The position numbers and the translations under genes were made by a program. A model generated the notes under the pieces. It did not search any database. It worked only from the letters and a program-made list of their open reading frames with translations, and was not told where the DNA came from. From assembly GCA_020284085.1 (NCBI GenBank), contig JACEVL010000419.1, positions 460,001 to 524,000 of the forward strand: a DNA stretch of 64,000 bases, given 5' to 3'. Positions 1 to 21,627 of the stretch are shown here, piece after piece. This stretch comes from Aporrectodea caliginosa. Lineage: Eukaryota; Annelida; Clitellata; Crassiclitellata; Lumbricidae. Within the stretch, counting starts at the first letter, position 1; each line of letters starts with the position of its first letter.

Positions 1-996
1 TTAGGCCTACTGTATATTATGCTTAGAGCCCAGATATATGATCACAACATTCACACGACTACGTCATATTATCCTAAATGCTTCCTTTATCGAAGCGAAA
101 ACATTTTCACAACCGGAAGCAGATATATAGTAATTATGGTCGTATAAATGCTGGTCCTATTTTACATAGGCGTAGAACACCTTTTCACGACAACATCTTC
201 ACCTTCAGCAACACTACAGCGTAGGCCTGCAACGCAAAGGAGCTTTTCTTCTTTAGGCCGTTGAGTCTAAGCGGGTCTATGAGCCTAGGCTTCCTTTCTC
301 GCAATTGTCGGAAATTCATGGCTTTCCACATTGATTCTGGAATTGGACATCAGAGTCTGCGTCTAATGCGATTTGAAGATTGTCGTCGGAAATGGAGAAA
401 TTCTATACAAAGGAATTATGAACGCCGCGAAACTCTTTCTGAGCAAATCGTCGGATAAATCCCATTCGCTGATAGAATGATCCTTCACCGGTTCATGTAG
501 GCCCTACGCAATACTTCAATCACGCCTTCAAAGTAAGCAAACATGAAAGATTAATTAACTCTGGTCCTCGTCGTCCTGTGTTAACCGCCTCCTCCTCCTC
601 CTCCTCCTTCTCCTCCTCTTCCTCGTCTTCCTCCTCCTCCTCCTCTCTCGTCCTCCTCCTCCTCCTCCTCATCGACTTCTTACAATGGAACAACGTCGCC
701 GTCACCGCAAACGTGTTCCACCGGTCACGAAGTACGTCGTCTGTGATGTGTTCCTTGTCTGAAGATTGATTACATGCCTCACGGATTGACAACAAAAGTC
801 CGCACATTCAGCGTCGTCCGCCGCGACTACGTCTCTCTCTCTCTCTCTCTCTCTGGCGTCGTTCGGTTGATATTCGCACCGAAACAACCTCTTCTGAAAT
901 TGGAAACGACGCCACCTTTCCGTTGCGTGTTCCAGCGCGATTAGACGAAATGTCACACACACACTTACTTGCTAATAATTTCCGCCGCCGGAGAAC
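1..996. other. Intergenic, simple repeats only
   Basis: I see no gene here. It contains a CCT/CTC-rich tract (about 589-668) and a short CT microsatellite (about 835-855). The open frames across these tracts are poly-Ser, poly-Glu or Arg-Glu runs and are repeat artefacts. Confidence 0.6.
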
Positions 997-1539
997 CAGT
1001 GTGATTCTCGTTAACGATAACTATAACGAAAATGTTCGTTAACGAAAATAAAATGATTTCGTTAACGATAACTATAACTATAACTAAAAATATCATTAAC
1101 TATAACTATAACTATAACGAAAATAACACTAACGAAAATTCATCTTTATTTTCGTTAATGCAAAAAATAAAATAGGAAGTGCAATATGGACGATTCGACA
1201 TAAATGAGAACGAAAAAATGCGATATTTTTATTATGCAATTTGTCAGTTGCTTTGGAAACTCGTGTATTCATGAAGCTGAATTCACCCATGCTTCAAAGG
1301 CTTTCAAAGCTCTGAGCAAATTGTGAAACAGCGTGTTAATACGCACAATTTTGCTTATAGCCTTAATTATTGTAACTAAGTAGTAACTAAAATTAACTAA
1401 AATAAAAATCCATTAACTATAACTATAACTATAACTAAAAAATAATACTAACTATAACTATAACTATAACTAAAATAAAAAACCATTAACTATAACTCTA
1501 ACTATAACTAAAATAAAATCTGTAAGGAGAATCACACTG
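997..1539. mobile_element. hAT-type MITE, TAACTA-rich
   Basis: A 543-bp element with perfect 13-bp terminal inverted repeats (CAGTGTGATTCTC at the left, GAGAATCACACTG at the right). It is flanked by a perfect 8-bp target duplication CGGAGAAC (989-996 and 1540-1547). An 8-bp duplication with CA-starting termini is typical of hAT-superfamily transposons. The interior has no coding frame and is built mostly of short TAACTA / ATAACGAAAA repeats. It is therefore non-autonomous and would have been moved by a transposase encoded elsewhere. Confidence 0.85.
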
Positions 1540-1699
1540 CGGAGAACAAGTCCCGCGCACGCGCACTCACTCTCCTGGGAGACAAATAGGCTAATGCTAA
1601 AATGGCGACGAACAAGAAGAAGTGAAACTGTAGTTTACGTTGTTAAATTAATACCATATGTTATGGTTTCAACTCCATACTTTCCGTTGGTAATGAAAA

Positions 1700-1940
1700 T
1701 ATTAAAAATTGAAATTAGAAGTTGGATGATTGATGAAAATACTATCCAGTAAACTAGAAGTTGGATGAATCAGGCTGATTCGTGAATATATTTCTCAGCA
1801 AACTAGAAGTTGGATCGCTGAAAATATTTTTAGTGAAAATAGAAGTAGTAAATTTTTTAATGAAATAGAAGTTGGAAGTTGGATGGGCTAACTTAAAAGT
1901 TAAAACATTTCTTTGATGAAATAGATGTTGGATGCATGAA
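1700..1940. repeat. Degenerate TAGAAGTTGGAT minisatellite
   Basis: The motif TAGAAGTTGGAT and close variants recur about six times at irregular spacing, mixed with GATGAAAATA stretches. It looks like an old diverged tandem repeat. No gene is seen. Confidence 0.5.
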
Positions 1941-2269
1941 ATTATATTTTTCATGGAATACAGACTGCATAGGCCTCGATGGAATTTAGCAACTTAAACT
2001 AAACGTGTCTCTTCGTTCGTCTGGATAGTGCCATTCCCAAACCTGGAGAGAGGAGGAGGGCAAATATGAGATTGGCTCTATAGAAGTTCTTCGATTAGAT
2101 TAAGTAATCTAGAGTAAGGAACAATATTTACGAGGGCTGTTTGCATCTGCATGCAACATCTGCGGTCGAATAGAGATATAGGCCTAACTTTGTAAGTAAG
2201 TAGGTATACATGTATGTCCATAATGTATCAAGATACTTAACATAGGCTAGCGTCTTTTAAGTATTGTAT

Positions 2270-2560
2270 TGTATTTGGCCATTTATAAAGCGCTTCTCTC
2301 AGCAAGAGCCTTACAGAAGTGCTCCCAGTGCGAGCACGGCAGGACTGTAGCTTAGAAAAAGACGAGGAAAGACTACCAGAAAGGATGGCGGAGCAGAGTA
2401 AGTCCGTTCCACAGAGGACCTATGCAGAGGAAGGATTTGGATTGAGCCAAGGCGGTCTGACGCGGGGAACAAAGAGGTCAAGCCGATCATCAGAGCATCG
2501 AAGAGGACGCAGCGAAGTGGCAGAGTGGTGGTGGTGGGGGGGCGGCGAAGAATGAGATCG
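2270..2560. repeat. Dispersed repeat with 'TATAAAGCGC' start
   Basis: The sequence begins with an ATTTATAAAGCGC motif and the GCAAGAGCC...GTGCTCCCAGTG block. A related block is at 54145-54350 (TTATAAAGCGCC ... AGGCGCTTCCAGTGG). It appears to be a SINE-tail-type repeat. The open frame through it is Arg/Glu-rich and not recognisable. Confidence 0.35.
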
Positions 2561-2861
2561 CAAAGTAGACCTCACAAAATCGTTGAATATCCTCACAAAA
2601 AGGTAATCGTTACCTTTCGGTTACCGTACAATCAACTGCATGGCCTCCGATAGTTTAGTGTCAGTACATGTAGTAAACTCATGAACACTAACATACAGCT
2701 GCCCATAATAATAATAGTAGTAGTATGGTCGCTGTGGCAATCAATCACATACATTGGCTACTTGTGCAACAACCGTCCATTGTAATATGACTAATAGACC
2801 GATACATGTATATCCAGCTGAAGATTATTAACGGGATTGACAGTGACACCCGTCTTACAGA

Positions 2862-3150
2862 AGGAAGGAAGGAAGGAAGGAAGGAAGGAAGGAAGGAAGG
2901 AAGGAAGGAAAGAAGGAAGGAAGGAAGGACGGACGGAAGGAAGGAAGGAAGGAAGGAAGGAAGGATGGAAGGAAGGAAGGAAAGAAGGAAGGAAGGAAGG
3001 ACGGACGGAAGGAAGGAAGGAAGGAAGGAAGGAAGGAAGGAAGGAAGGATTCCGAAGGAAGGAAGGAAGGAAGTTAGGTAGGAAGGGAGGGAGGAAGGAA
3101 TGAATGAAGGAAGGAGGGAAGGGAGGAAGGAAGGGAGGGAGGGAAGGAAG
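2862..3150. repeat. (GAAG)n microsatellite
   Basis: About 290 bp of GGAA/GAAG tetranucleotide repeats with interspersed GGAC units. The overlapping KEGR-type reading frames are translations of this repeat. Confidence 0.95.
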
Positions 3151-4529
3151 CTTCGAACAGAAGTGAAAGACTAAAACATCGTCGTCATAATGTACACTGG
3201 TTCTTCTTCAATATAATAGTAAGCATGTTAATCTCAACAACATCAACGCATTCCATTTGCTCATCTGAATATATATTCAAGTCAACATTAATTAGCGTAA
3301 TTAAGCCATCATTTAGGTAAACGACTTAATGATCAGTGAACGCTAATTGTCTTCCTATCCGGCCTATCTACGACCTTTAATAAACCAATTTCACCTATAA
3401 TCAAGAGTACAATATCCAATTCATACATGCGTGCGTGTCTGCGATAGTTTACATTTCGCTTAATATGCTATCCTACATATTACAACCTCAACTTAAAACC
3501 CAACTAACAATTAAATTCGGCCATTAAATACATTTCACTTATTACAAACATCAAAACTTTCGCTTCCACTGACACAGACTCTCCTAATTCTTGGGGTAGT
3601 TGCAGCAGCTCAAAGACACGATTTTTGTCTGGTTTTAAAACAGCTGTGGCTAACAGTCAGACATTTCTTGCAGCCTGACAGACCGATATTTACACTGTCT
3701 TCACGAAGCTAAACACACAAGCGGACCTACATTGTTGGTGGAATCCAAGAGACCAAAATTAACCAAAGGAATGTACCGCTGACGACACTGGCAAGATACG
3801 CTGCTTGTATACAGGAGAATGCACTGTGGAGCAAAGACACCGGTCATAGAAGGCAGCCAACAACAGCCGTCTCTATGATGATAACAGCGCCTGACCTTAT
3901 GACCTAACAGTATAAATAGAGCAACACTGGTCCCAAAGACTGGCAAATTCTGCCACAGCACAACGTATAACAGGCACACGAATGCAAGGCAATATTAAGG
4001 CAATGGCCATCAAAGGCCCATTTAAGTCTGTACAACAGCGAGACAACAGTTAAACATGTTGAGGTTTGGAGTAACCACAACACCAACAAACCCCAAATGC
4101 AACGACAACTGGACAACGCTCAGACAACAAGCGCTTCGTTGTCCATTTACATTTAGTACTCTGCCAACCAATAATTCCAGGTTACATGAAAGTATATATC
4201 GCACACAATATGTACAGTTATCAAGAATCATAAATAGTGTAGAGCTAAAATCAATCATGTAGTAACTTTGGTTTCAGGTCACAACTCATCAAGATATTCA
4301 TCAAATTAAAAAAGTACTAAACCTTATCTGCAAATAGATGCAATATATTTCAATGGGAGCAATTGTAATATTGCATTACAATTTCTTACAAACTACAGCT
4401 TCAGGATTCACTCCAGTTGTAGAGGAAGTTTGGTTCTGTGAAAGGTCAAATGAAGTGACGACAGGTCGACCATAGGTCAAGATCCTCACACACCAATTCT
4501 TAATCAACTGCAGATTATTACTATTACTG

Positions 4530-4770
4530 TTATGCATTTATTCATTCATTCAGAGCATTTATATAGCGCCCCTTCAAGAAACTACTCAGGAGCGCTCGAG
4601 TGGTGTGTATTACCGAGCGCCACGATCAATCGATGGCACCGAGCAATTGTGAGTGAAAGTCTTGCTCAAGGTCCCTACACAGTAACCGTCTGAGAGGAGG
4701 ATGATCGAACCCGTGCTCTCCACGTTACAAGGGGAACGCTCCAATTGGTTACCGTGTCCCACAATATTCC
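4530..4770 (-). repeat. tRNA-derived SINE, family A
   Basis: A reverse-oriented copy of the commonest repeat in the window. On the plus strand it starts with TTTATATAGCGCCCC, continues through GATGGCACCGAGCAATTGTGA and CTTGCTCAAGGTCCC, and ends in a tRNA-like head whose B-box complement lies near 4705-4715 (GATCGAACCC). Related copies lie near 7.1, 10.2, 13.8, 28.3, 38.7, 55.2, 60.5, 61.8 and 63.7 kb. Confidence 0.75.
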
Positions 4771-5048
4771 TAATATAACTGCTTTAATTGTAAACATAAA
4801 AATCCGAGGAATCTAAGCAGACATAATCTGAAACACAATATGCGCTTTTGAACATAAGAAATGAACTGGTCACTGATCAACAACTCTACAGCTGAACAGT
4901 ACTTTGCTTTTGAACAGCTTCATAATTACGGACTTCAACTTAAATTATGTCGAATGTGTAAGTACATATAAGTTACATGCGTTTACATCATTGTTTAGTT
5001 TTCATCAGACATCGGAATTAAGTGCTAATCAGAATCAAGCTTTCTACG

Positions 5049-5049
<1 letters not shown>

Positions 5050-5082
<33 letters not shown>
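5050..5082. repeat. (CT)n microsatellite
   Basis: A short CT dinucleotide run lying just beyond the 3' end of the SNAP-25 coding sequence. Confidence 0.9.
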
Positions 5083-5083
<1 letters not shown>

Positions 5084-5251
5084 ACTTCTGATGCAATATG
5101 TTCTGGTGATGCGCTTGAGGAAGGTGGCAGTCGACAGCTGAAGAAGAGCAGAAGAAGAAGAGGCTGATTGATATTTGGGATTTTTGCGGTAAACATTACA
5201 ACAGAATCAATGTCTGGGAGGAAGAGGGAGGCGGCGGACGAAGTCTTCTTC

Positions 5252-16152
<10,901 letters not shown>

Positions 16153-16478
16153 CTTGCCTCTTCCTTCTTCTTCTCTCCTTCCAAAGATCTGATCCTGGGA
16201 TCAGTAGAGGACTTAAACGACGAAATTCGACCCCCTCTCAACGAAGGCCAAGGTCAATCGCCTCAGCACACGGCTCCAATACCTACGAACACAGAAAACA
16301 TTTCTAAATAAATACAATTAAGCAATTACAGCACATACACTGCCTGCCGTCTTGATAAAACGTTAACATTCACAACTATCTCAAAACCAGCTACGTTTCG
16401 CAATTCCGCATAAAATCCAAAGAAACCTTTCGACGCCAATTGAAGGCGAAACGTAAACGAGCGCTACATAAACGGCGT

Positions 16479-16697
16479 ATGTCTGGCTCCGGTGCAGGTT
16501 GTACGTGTCTAAACGACGAGAGCGGAACAGATCGCACCGAGTGGGGACATAGAAATCGTTTCGATTGGATTTGGATGATGAGGTGTGTGTTGATCGTCTG
16601 GTTCCCTGTTGTACTTCTGATGATCTATTACTCGGTTAGGAGAGCAGCAGAGGAGAGCAGAAGAGAGAGAGAGGCAACGATTGATGACCAAAGCTAA
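16479..16697 (+). CDS. Possible 72-aa single-pass membrane microprotein
   Basis: An ATG-to-TAA frame that is not simple-sequence. After a short N-terminal region with two cysteines (GAGCTCLNDESG) there is one strongly hydrophobic stretch of about 20 residues (MRCVLIVWFPVVLLMIYYSV, about residues 34-53), then a charged tail RRAAEESRREREATIDDQS. It is read away from SNAP-25, starting 327 bp upstream of its start codon. Against it: the ATG context is weak (C at -3), there is no homology I recognise, and part of the charged tail comes from a purine-rich stretch. It could be chance or a piece of a longer spliced gene. Confidence 0.25.
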   Translation: MSGSGAGCTCLNDESGTDRTEWGHRNRFDWIWMMRCVLIVWFPVVLLMIYYSVRRAAEESRREREATIDDQS

Positions 16698-17899
16698 TGT
16701 CAACCGACTCCAAACGACAAATCGCAAAGCAGACCACACCAATCATCATCACCACCACCACCACCATCGTCATCGTAGAAACCTCGTTTCGATTCTCGGC
16801 TGCACGCCAACTCACCTCCCTCCCTCCCTCAGGCTCTCTCCCTCTATCCCCTCGGGTGGGGGTGGGGGCATCCTCCTCCTCCTCCCCTCCCGCCACTGCT
16901 GCTCGTACCGCTCTTGCTGCGTGAACCTGCAGACAGTAGCGTAACTAGACAATCATTGAAGGACAGACATCAGTTGGATGACATGATTTATTATGAACAA
17001 CGGACTCAGTGTGGTGGCTATAGACATCAACAACATAGACAGCAGATCTTTTATGTAATATTATTCGGGTCATAATTCGTCTTCACCGAACATCATCATT
17101 TACGTCCGAAGGGAAGAGAGGTAGATGCTGCGGAGGCTGGTAACGGAAGACCCAGCAGACCTACTTATCTGCCACTGCCCCTCCTACCCTGGTGGTGGTG
17201 GTCTCACTCCCCCAGTCACATACACATCTCACCTCAACGAAAGCAACGACTGTGTTTGTTGTCTTGGAGACCGATTCTTCGTCCGATGGTAAATATGCTA
17301 CGACAGTTCATAAGAGGAGGGCAAGGAAGAAAGGAAGGAGGGATGGAGAGAAAGGAAGAGACAGAAAGAGGGAGTGAGGATTTGGAATCTGGAAGGCTGT
17401 TGGAAACGACTACCCATGAAGAGAGAGACAGAGACAGACAGACAGAGACAGAGGGACAGATTTACGATCAATTCACCACCTCCTGTCCATTTCAACATAT
17501 CACATTAACTCCAGTAATTTCTAACCAATCAACTCCCACCCCTCACTGTGTCTTCTTCCGTCTCGTAATGTAATAAAACCAGTCATTTATATAGCGCCTT
17601 CAGTTCTGGTCCATTGGCAGCGTCATCACCCACTTCCTAAGAGATGAACAGCTCTATTATACATCTGAAGAGAATTCAATCCTCCTTTCACCAGCCATTC
17701 ATTCACTTCCAACCGACACTTTATAAAACAGCGGGTTTGCGTCTCCCCCTTGAGAGGGAAGTGAAGCACTCAGCGCCATCGAATGATGGTTGGTCGTTAG
17801 ATAAATGGCGCAATAACAATAACGATTCCACCGTCTGAACCATCAGATTCAAACAATGTAGAAATATTAAGAAAACTCAGACAAAGAAGAAGTGAGCAG

Positions 17900-18168
17900 T
17901 CAAGTTCCTTTAAGGTAACCCCAAGAGACATGGCTTGAAGTGTTAGAGATTTCATTTTCTTAGCCTCGGCATATGAGGGCGGGTGGCCAGTCCTTTCCCT
18001 CGCCGTCTCATCTTCCCACCGACAGCGTATGGTCAGTGTAATCATTATAGCTGAGTTGGGAGGAGCAGAAATCTCTACACAAATATCTGCCCTGGTGGGA
18101 TTTGAACCTCTGACCTCTCACTTGACAGTCCCACATGCTAACCACTACACCATCGCTCACCCATAACA
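17900..18168 (-). repeat. tRNA-derived SINE, family B
   Basis: A reverse copy. Read on the minus strand it starts with a tRNA-like head, GATGGTGTAGTGGTTAGCA (A box) and GGTTCAAATCC (B box), followed by a body containing GACGGCGAGGGAAAGGACTG and CCGCCCTCATATGCCGAGGC. The body is shared with 48985-49240; the head resembles 31138-31215 and 34955-35005. Confidence 0.7.
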
Positions 18169-18574
18169 AAACATATTGAGGATCAAAGCACGCAGAAGCA
18201 GCAGAGATCGCTTTCGAAAGAGAGCGAATTGTTTGTCCTATTGTTGTGATTCAGACGACGCTTTGTCTGATGTCATCCGCGTAACTTCCTTTCTATGAAG
18301 ACAAACGAACAACGCTGAATGGACCTCAACCGACGCAGAAAATAAAACGAAACGAAGACAGATTCCGAAATATCATTTCTCTGCCAACCGAAAAACACAG
18401 ATTTATTTCCGAGTCTCAATCGCTTGGAAAGCGAATTTCTCCGGTTTAGAGGAAGATTTGATTTACGACCAATTCACGACCAACTGTCCATTTCAATATC
18501 TCACATTAAGTCCACGATTTCACAGTATTCAAATACAGATCAAAACTAGAGAAGTGGAAGAACTGGCCTCAGTC

Positions 18575-18695
18575 ACCTCTGTCTGTCTGTCTGTCTCTCT
18601 CTGTCTGTATGCCCCTCTCTGTCTCTGTCTGTATGCCCCTCTCTGTCTCTGTCTGTTTGTCTCTGTCTGTCTGTCTCTTTCTCTCTTTTTTCAGA
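18575..18695. repeat. CTGT/CTCT microsatellite
   Basis: A degenerate (CTGT)n/(CT)n run including two direct copies of the motif TCTGTCTGTATGCCCCTCTC. Confidence 0.85.
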
Positions 18696-20388
18696 ACAGT
18701 CAGTTCCAATCGCTTTCCAGTTTCCATTTCCATTTGGAAAATCTCTTTTATGTCTGTAGTTTCACCGTTTAGCTCAGATTCCAAAGCAACCATCAGTCAT
18801 CAATGATTTCCAGCCATTGAGATGTCTTCATAATTTAATATCTGCTGAACCACAGAATCAACCAATGACAATCCAATCAGATTGCTACAAAAACTGCCGC
18901 CAAACATCTCTGCTTTGCCTTCAATTCAACAAATAATCTGCGCTGAGAATAGAGTAACAACATGATGGATGACCTCTTGTCCCATATATACTCTTACAAG
19001 CAATGAACTTCAACCTCTAAATACACTCACAAGACACCATCTTGAGCGTAAAGTCAAGCCAAAAGGATCATAAACAGGGTAGCATTAAGGGGGGTGCTAA
19101 GGGTGCTACTGCAGCCCCAGGGCCCGCAGTTTTGAGGGGAAGTGGAGAAATTTTTTAATGTGCTTGTTATTAACTTACTGAACATTAAATTTAGCGAAAA
19201 TGCTGCAACATAAATAAATCTGAAGTCACAATTAATTTAATTACTTATAGTAATTAACCTGACACTAAGCATTGCGTGCATAGATAGTAATGTAATGTTA
19301 TTGTGTATTGTGTCTTTAGGCAGTTAATACTCACTAGTAACATGTTATAAATAATTATGTGCCTGGTGGATCAGTGGTTGTCAGAGGGGCCTTTGGAAGG
19401 TAATCACACTCACAGCACCTGGGTCCGCACTAGCCTTAATGTGGCTCTGATCATAAAGGATCTCCTTCAAATCTACCTGCATATACCCAAAAAGTGTGAT
19501 ATCATACATAAACCAAACTACCAGATAGAAATTCAAACTGACAACAAAAACAAAAAGGCAGAGGAGATTCCAACCGTGTGTATCTTGGATTCTTGGATGG
19601 GAACCGGTCACAGGCGTCACATATCCAACCTTGTTCAGTTCACTCTTAAAAGTTGGGTTGCGTAAATGGGAGCGGTACGCTTATAGTATCGGGGGCTGAA
19701 GGATATAGTGCGTAAGTTTACTGGCGTCGTGAGTGTCAGTCAATGTCAGGTTAGGCGTCGTGAGGGTCGGTTAGGGTCAGGGTCAGGGTTAGTGTCGTCA
19801 TTAGAAAACCTGGTACCATCCGGCGTCCGCGCAGCATGTCCAAAGATATACTGTATAAATCCTCCAGCCCTGATACTATAAGTTTGCCGTTGGACCTTAT
19901 TGGATCAATTGAAGCCAATTCAATGAAATGAACATATGGCAATGGCCAGCCAGTGGCCTTTAATGGGGGCGTGTATCAATCGACGACGGTGAATCATATT
20001 TCGAGAACATTTTAATCAATTAGATACAGTTCAAACATCACTTCTCTTAACATACGGGAACGTAATGAGAAAAGCGAACTATAAACTCACAAATATATTA
20101 TATTTTAAAATTAAGTAAATCTCTCAATTTTTACCTTTAATCGACAGAAATTATTTTATCTCCGATGACTTTACCATTGAACAGTAAATAGCAAAACAAG
20201 ATACGACGTCATTTTGCATAGAGCTCTATCGATGGATGCCATCGCCTGTATTGGCTCCCAAGCGGCGCGAATTATGCAGTAATAATTAATTCTTTATAGA
20301 CAGACAGTCGCTTTTTACTTGTTTTTTGTCTTTGTCCAGAGCGAAATCACTATGTAGTGTTTCATGTGTAGCATACAAATATTAATAT

Positions 20389-20586
20389 TTATTGCCCATG
20401 GTCTCTCGGGGACGCGCCTTCATGAATGATGTAGCTCGGGCCACCTTGTTGGCACGCCTTCTGTATGTTGCAGTATTCTTCATCTGCATGGTACGGCTTT
20501 GTTAACGCGCACGTATTAAGGCAATAATACGGAAAGGAAAGGTTCTGCCTGCCGACCAGAAGACGTTCGATTACCTCTGTTGCCAC
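20389..20586 (-). CDS. Possible short exon with four cysteines
   Basis: An open frame of 65 codons whose balanced composition differs from the repeat-derived frames (NLSFPYYCLNTCALTKPY, then EYCNIQKACQQGGPSY). It has no ATG, so if real it is probably a 3' exon, perhaps entered after GTCGGCAG within the frame. The TAA stop overlaps an AATAAA, which would make a polyadenylation signal. No family recognised and no partner exon found. Confidence 0.2.
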   Translation of the reverse strand: MATEVIERLLVGRQNLSFPYYCLNTCALTKPYHADEEYCNIQKACQQGGPSYIIHEGASPRDHGQ

Positions 20587-21627
20587 GTCACTTGCCAGAA
20601 TTATTCAAGATCCTGCTACAATTCGCAATTCCGCAGAAAGTCCAGTAAAAGTAAAATTAGTTTTTAATAGAGAAAATACTCCGTATCCATATTTCCGCAG
20701 ATATAAAAAAAATTTGAGACCAATTAATAAGCAGGTATAGGAGTAAACAAAATTTGAGACCAATAGACCGACAGTTGCCTAAATTTATGTCGTATTGCTG
20801 TAAGACTGAGTAAGTTAGCTTTTTTATAATATTACAGCTGTCAATATTTTCGTTGAATCCGCGAGCTGTTGTAACCTTAGCTAAGCCTACATCGGCGTCA
20901 TCTTCTTCGTGTGGTTACCCATATCTGCTTCTGGATGACATGAAATCTCCTGTGTTTTAGATATTGACTATAGCCCTGTTTGATTTTGTTTTGACTTAAC
21001 GCCTGTGAATAAACTGGTTCCCCCAGCTTAGTGTCTGTGTGCTCTGTGTCTCTCCTTGTTATTCTCTGTTCACTGCAAAGTACGACATAGAAACGTTGTT
21101 GCAATGTTCTGCTATTATCGCTCACGAATTTACTTTGATTGCGTTTAATTTTGTTTTTCTTAACAACGACTGATTTAAAAGAGCGAAACAAAAGACAGTT
21201 TTAATTTACAATCGTACGCGAACCTACTCTGTGTAAGTTTAACTCCATCTGTATTCGATTTTTAAAATTAAATTTAGTATTTGAAGATGGGGTGTGTTGA
21301 AAATATCTCGGCTGTCATTGCGACTAAACCCCGACTTTATGTACAGTATTTACCAACAGTTCCTCACTTTGTTCGTTTCACATTGTGTTGGACACTTCTT
21401 AATTAAATGTGTTCTGCCTTTATTTGTAATAGAGTGGTTATTGAAAGCTATTGAGATGGACTGATAAAGAGAGAATTGCTAGTTTGACATAAGAGAGAAA
21501 ATATTTAGCGCATATAATGCCTATTAATTTAATCCTAACCAATGCAACGATCAATGCAGTGTTGACTTTCTTCCTTTTGTGATGATTTGGTTTATTTATT
21601 GTTTGCGTTCAGAACACAGAACCGAAA

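Larger units (their letters stand above)
16153..21627. other. Spacer between divergent SNAP-25 and SART1
   Basis: About 5.5 kb between the SNAP-25 start codon (minus) and the SART1 start codon (plus). It contains a possible microprotein frame, a SINE B copy, CT/CTGT microsatellites and one further possible short frame, each listed separately. First non-coding exons and promoters of both flanking genes are likely here but cannot be fixed by eye. At 19085-19135 a GGGGGGTGCTAAGGGTGCTA stretch looks like part of an unidentified dispersed repeat. Confidence 0.5.

Noticed and set aside
18050..18168. Possible tRNA gene (also at 28.0, 31.1, 45.96 and 60.4 kb)
   Set aside because: A- and B-box-like sequences are present, but I could not see a closing acceptor stem, and each is followed by a repeated body, so they are SINE heads.
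19357..19665. 102-aa plus-strand frame
   Set aside because: No recognisable motif, no partner exons, and a composition like ordinary spacer; not enough to call a gene.
20898..21191. 97-aa minus-strand frame
   Set aside because: It begins with TTG rather than ATG, is Lys/Arg/Gln-rich in an AT-rich spacer, and matches nothing I know.
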